Source: Thermogutta sp. (GTDB lineage: Bacteria > Planctomycetota > Planctomycetia > Pirellulales > Thermoguttaceae). Taken from it: 7,107 bases of DNA. The notes beneath the pieces were generated by a model. The model was not told the origin of the DNA and ran no database searches. It was given only the letters and a program-made list of their open reading frames with translations. Each line of letters begins with the position of its first letter. Within the stretch, counting starts at the first letter, position 1. The stretch is from positions 1 through 7,107 of the forward strand of contig NZ_JACIYL010000169.1 in the NCBI RefSeq assembly GCF_014359955.1, read 5' to 3'. The translations under genes and the position numbers were made by a program. This document shows positions 6,308-7,107 of the stretch, piece by piece.

Positions 6308-7107
6308 GTTACCTGCGAGCCTTTGTTCCGATGAATCTCGACCGCAAGCGTGGCGTGTTGCGAAAGAAAAAAGAGTCGAAACAGTCCGAATCGACCACTG
6401 ATTCGTTCATTGAGCGCATGTCTTCCATGGATCCCCATTCTGCGTCCTCGTCCGCTGAGACTACCTCAACACCGGGAAGTCCGCCTGGAAAAGTCCAGCA
6501 GAGCAGTGCCCAGACAAATGGGAGCCGTGACGGAAGCCCCCTCTCTTTTGAGGAGTCGCTCCTCCACGGCGCATCTCGCCTGGCAGCAATCGCCCGAGGC
6601 GAACCGTTTGAAAGCGAAATCCATCCCCAGGTTCTGGCAGAACCCGCCGTTCTTGAAATAGAGCATTTCAGCCTCTGGTACGGGAAAAAACAGACGCTTT
6701 TCGATATTTGCATGAACATTCCGAAAGGAAAAGTGACCGCCATTATCGGTCCGAGTGGTTGTGGCAAATCCACCCTGATCCGCTGCGTCAATCGCATGAA
6801 TGATCTGATCGATGATGTGCGCACGGAAGGTGATATCCGGCTGGATGGCGTGTCGGTGTTCGACCCCACGGTGGATGTGACCCAAATTCGCAAGCGGGCA
6901 GGGATGGTCTTCCAGAAGCCCAATCCCTTTCCCATGAGCATTTTTGAAAACGTCGTTTATCCGTTGCGCATTCAGGGAATCCGAAATCGGCAGTACCTTC
7001 AGGAACAGTGCGAGCGGTGTCTCCGGGCGGCCGCACTCTGGGACGAAGTCAAGGACCATCTCAATCAAAATGCTCTTCAGCTTTCCGGCGGACAGCAGCA
7101 ACGTTTG
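6304..7107 (+). CDS. pstB: Phosphate ABC transporter ATP-binding protein PstB (3' truncated by window)
   Basis: ATPase subunit that drives phosphate import at the cytoplasmic face of PstC/PstA. The open frame runs 268 codons to the window edge without a stop. The ABC domain begins near residue 116 ([12 protein letters not shown], with the probable A-loop Tyr at 126). Walker A is GPSGCGKST at 149-157, the Q-loop is [12 protein letters not shown] with Gln 204, and the signature LSGGQQQRL at 260-268 ends the window; Walker B, the D-loop and the switch His lie beyond. The [11 protein letters not shown] stretch is diagnostic of PstB among ABC ATPases. Ahead of the domain is an unusual extension: basic residues at 13-26, then a Ser/Thr/Pro-rich stretch to about 80, then a possible short helix at 82-98. 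ATG 6304, 20 bp after pstA, is the likely start; 6331, 6418 and 6427 are alternatives, and even the last leaves about 75 extra residues. phoU would be expected downstream. Confidence 0.95.
   Translation, partial: MSYLRAFVPMNLDRKRGVLRKKKESKQSESTTDSFIERMSSMDPHSASSSAETTSTPGSPPGKVQQSSAQTNGSRDGSPLSFEESLLHGASRLAAIARGEPFESEIHPQVLAEPAVLEIEHFSLWYGKKQTLFDICMNIPKGKVTAIIGPSGCGKSTLIRCVNRMNDLIDDVRTEGDIRLDGVSVFDPTVDVTQIRKRAGMVFQKPNPFPMSIFENVVYPLRIQGIRNRQYLQEQCERCLRAAALWDEVKDHLNQNALQLSGGQQQRL

Noticed and set aside
6309..7101. Two long antisense frames (210 and 211 codons) opposite pstB
   Set aside because: The + strand has intact Walker A, Q-loop and signature motifs; the antisense frames mirror them and show no family resemblance.

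Overview
The window holds the start of a phosphate-specific ABC transporter operon in the order pstS-pstC-pstA-pstB, all on the + strand. The last gene is cut by the window edge just after its ABC signature motif. Base composition is moderately GC-rich, start-site Shine-Dalgarno sequences are mostly weak, and dispersed-type GGGGCTAAAGCCCC palindromes lie upstream. The permeases are greatly enlarged. Together these suggest a Gram-negative-type environmental bacterium, possibly a planctomycete. That assignment rests on general resemblance, not on a marker gene.

Layout: 1-180 is non-coding and full of short inverted and direct repeats (REP-like). At 181-219 four TTAACA/CTAACA units are spaced exactly 11 bp apart, followed 9 nt later by a -10-like TAAAAT. 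This is a textbook PHO-box architecture and predicts induction under phosphate starvation by a PhoB/PhoP-type regulator. A leader of about 140 nt follows, with a 10-bp tandem duplication and a small hairpin, then pstS (381-1394). The 312-bp gap between pstS and pstC carries two perfect long-stem hairpins in tandem, which could cap the pstS message and let it be made in excess over the membrane components. pstC (1707-4475), pstA (4526-6283) and pstB (6304-past 7107) then follow with gaps of 50 and 20 bp.

How the parts work together: PstS captures phosphate outside the inner membrane, PstC and PstA form the channel, and PstB drives transport by ATP hydrolysis. The unusual point is that all three membrane-associated subunits are elaborated. 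PstC has about 480 residues of WD40/beta-propeller-like sequence between its first and second membrane segments, plus extra membrane helices in the core. PstA has about 270 extra residues with a coiled coil in the corresponding place. PstB has a Ser/Thr-rich N-terminal extension of about 75-115 residues before its ABC domain. Enlarged PstC and PstA of this general type are known from other bacteria (for example gammaproteobacteria), so the class is not new, but the joint role of these extra domains is, to my knowledge, not established.
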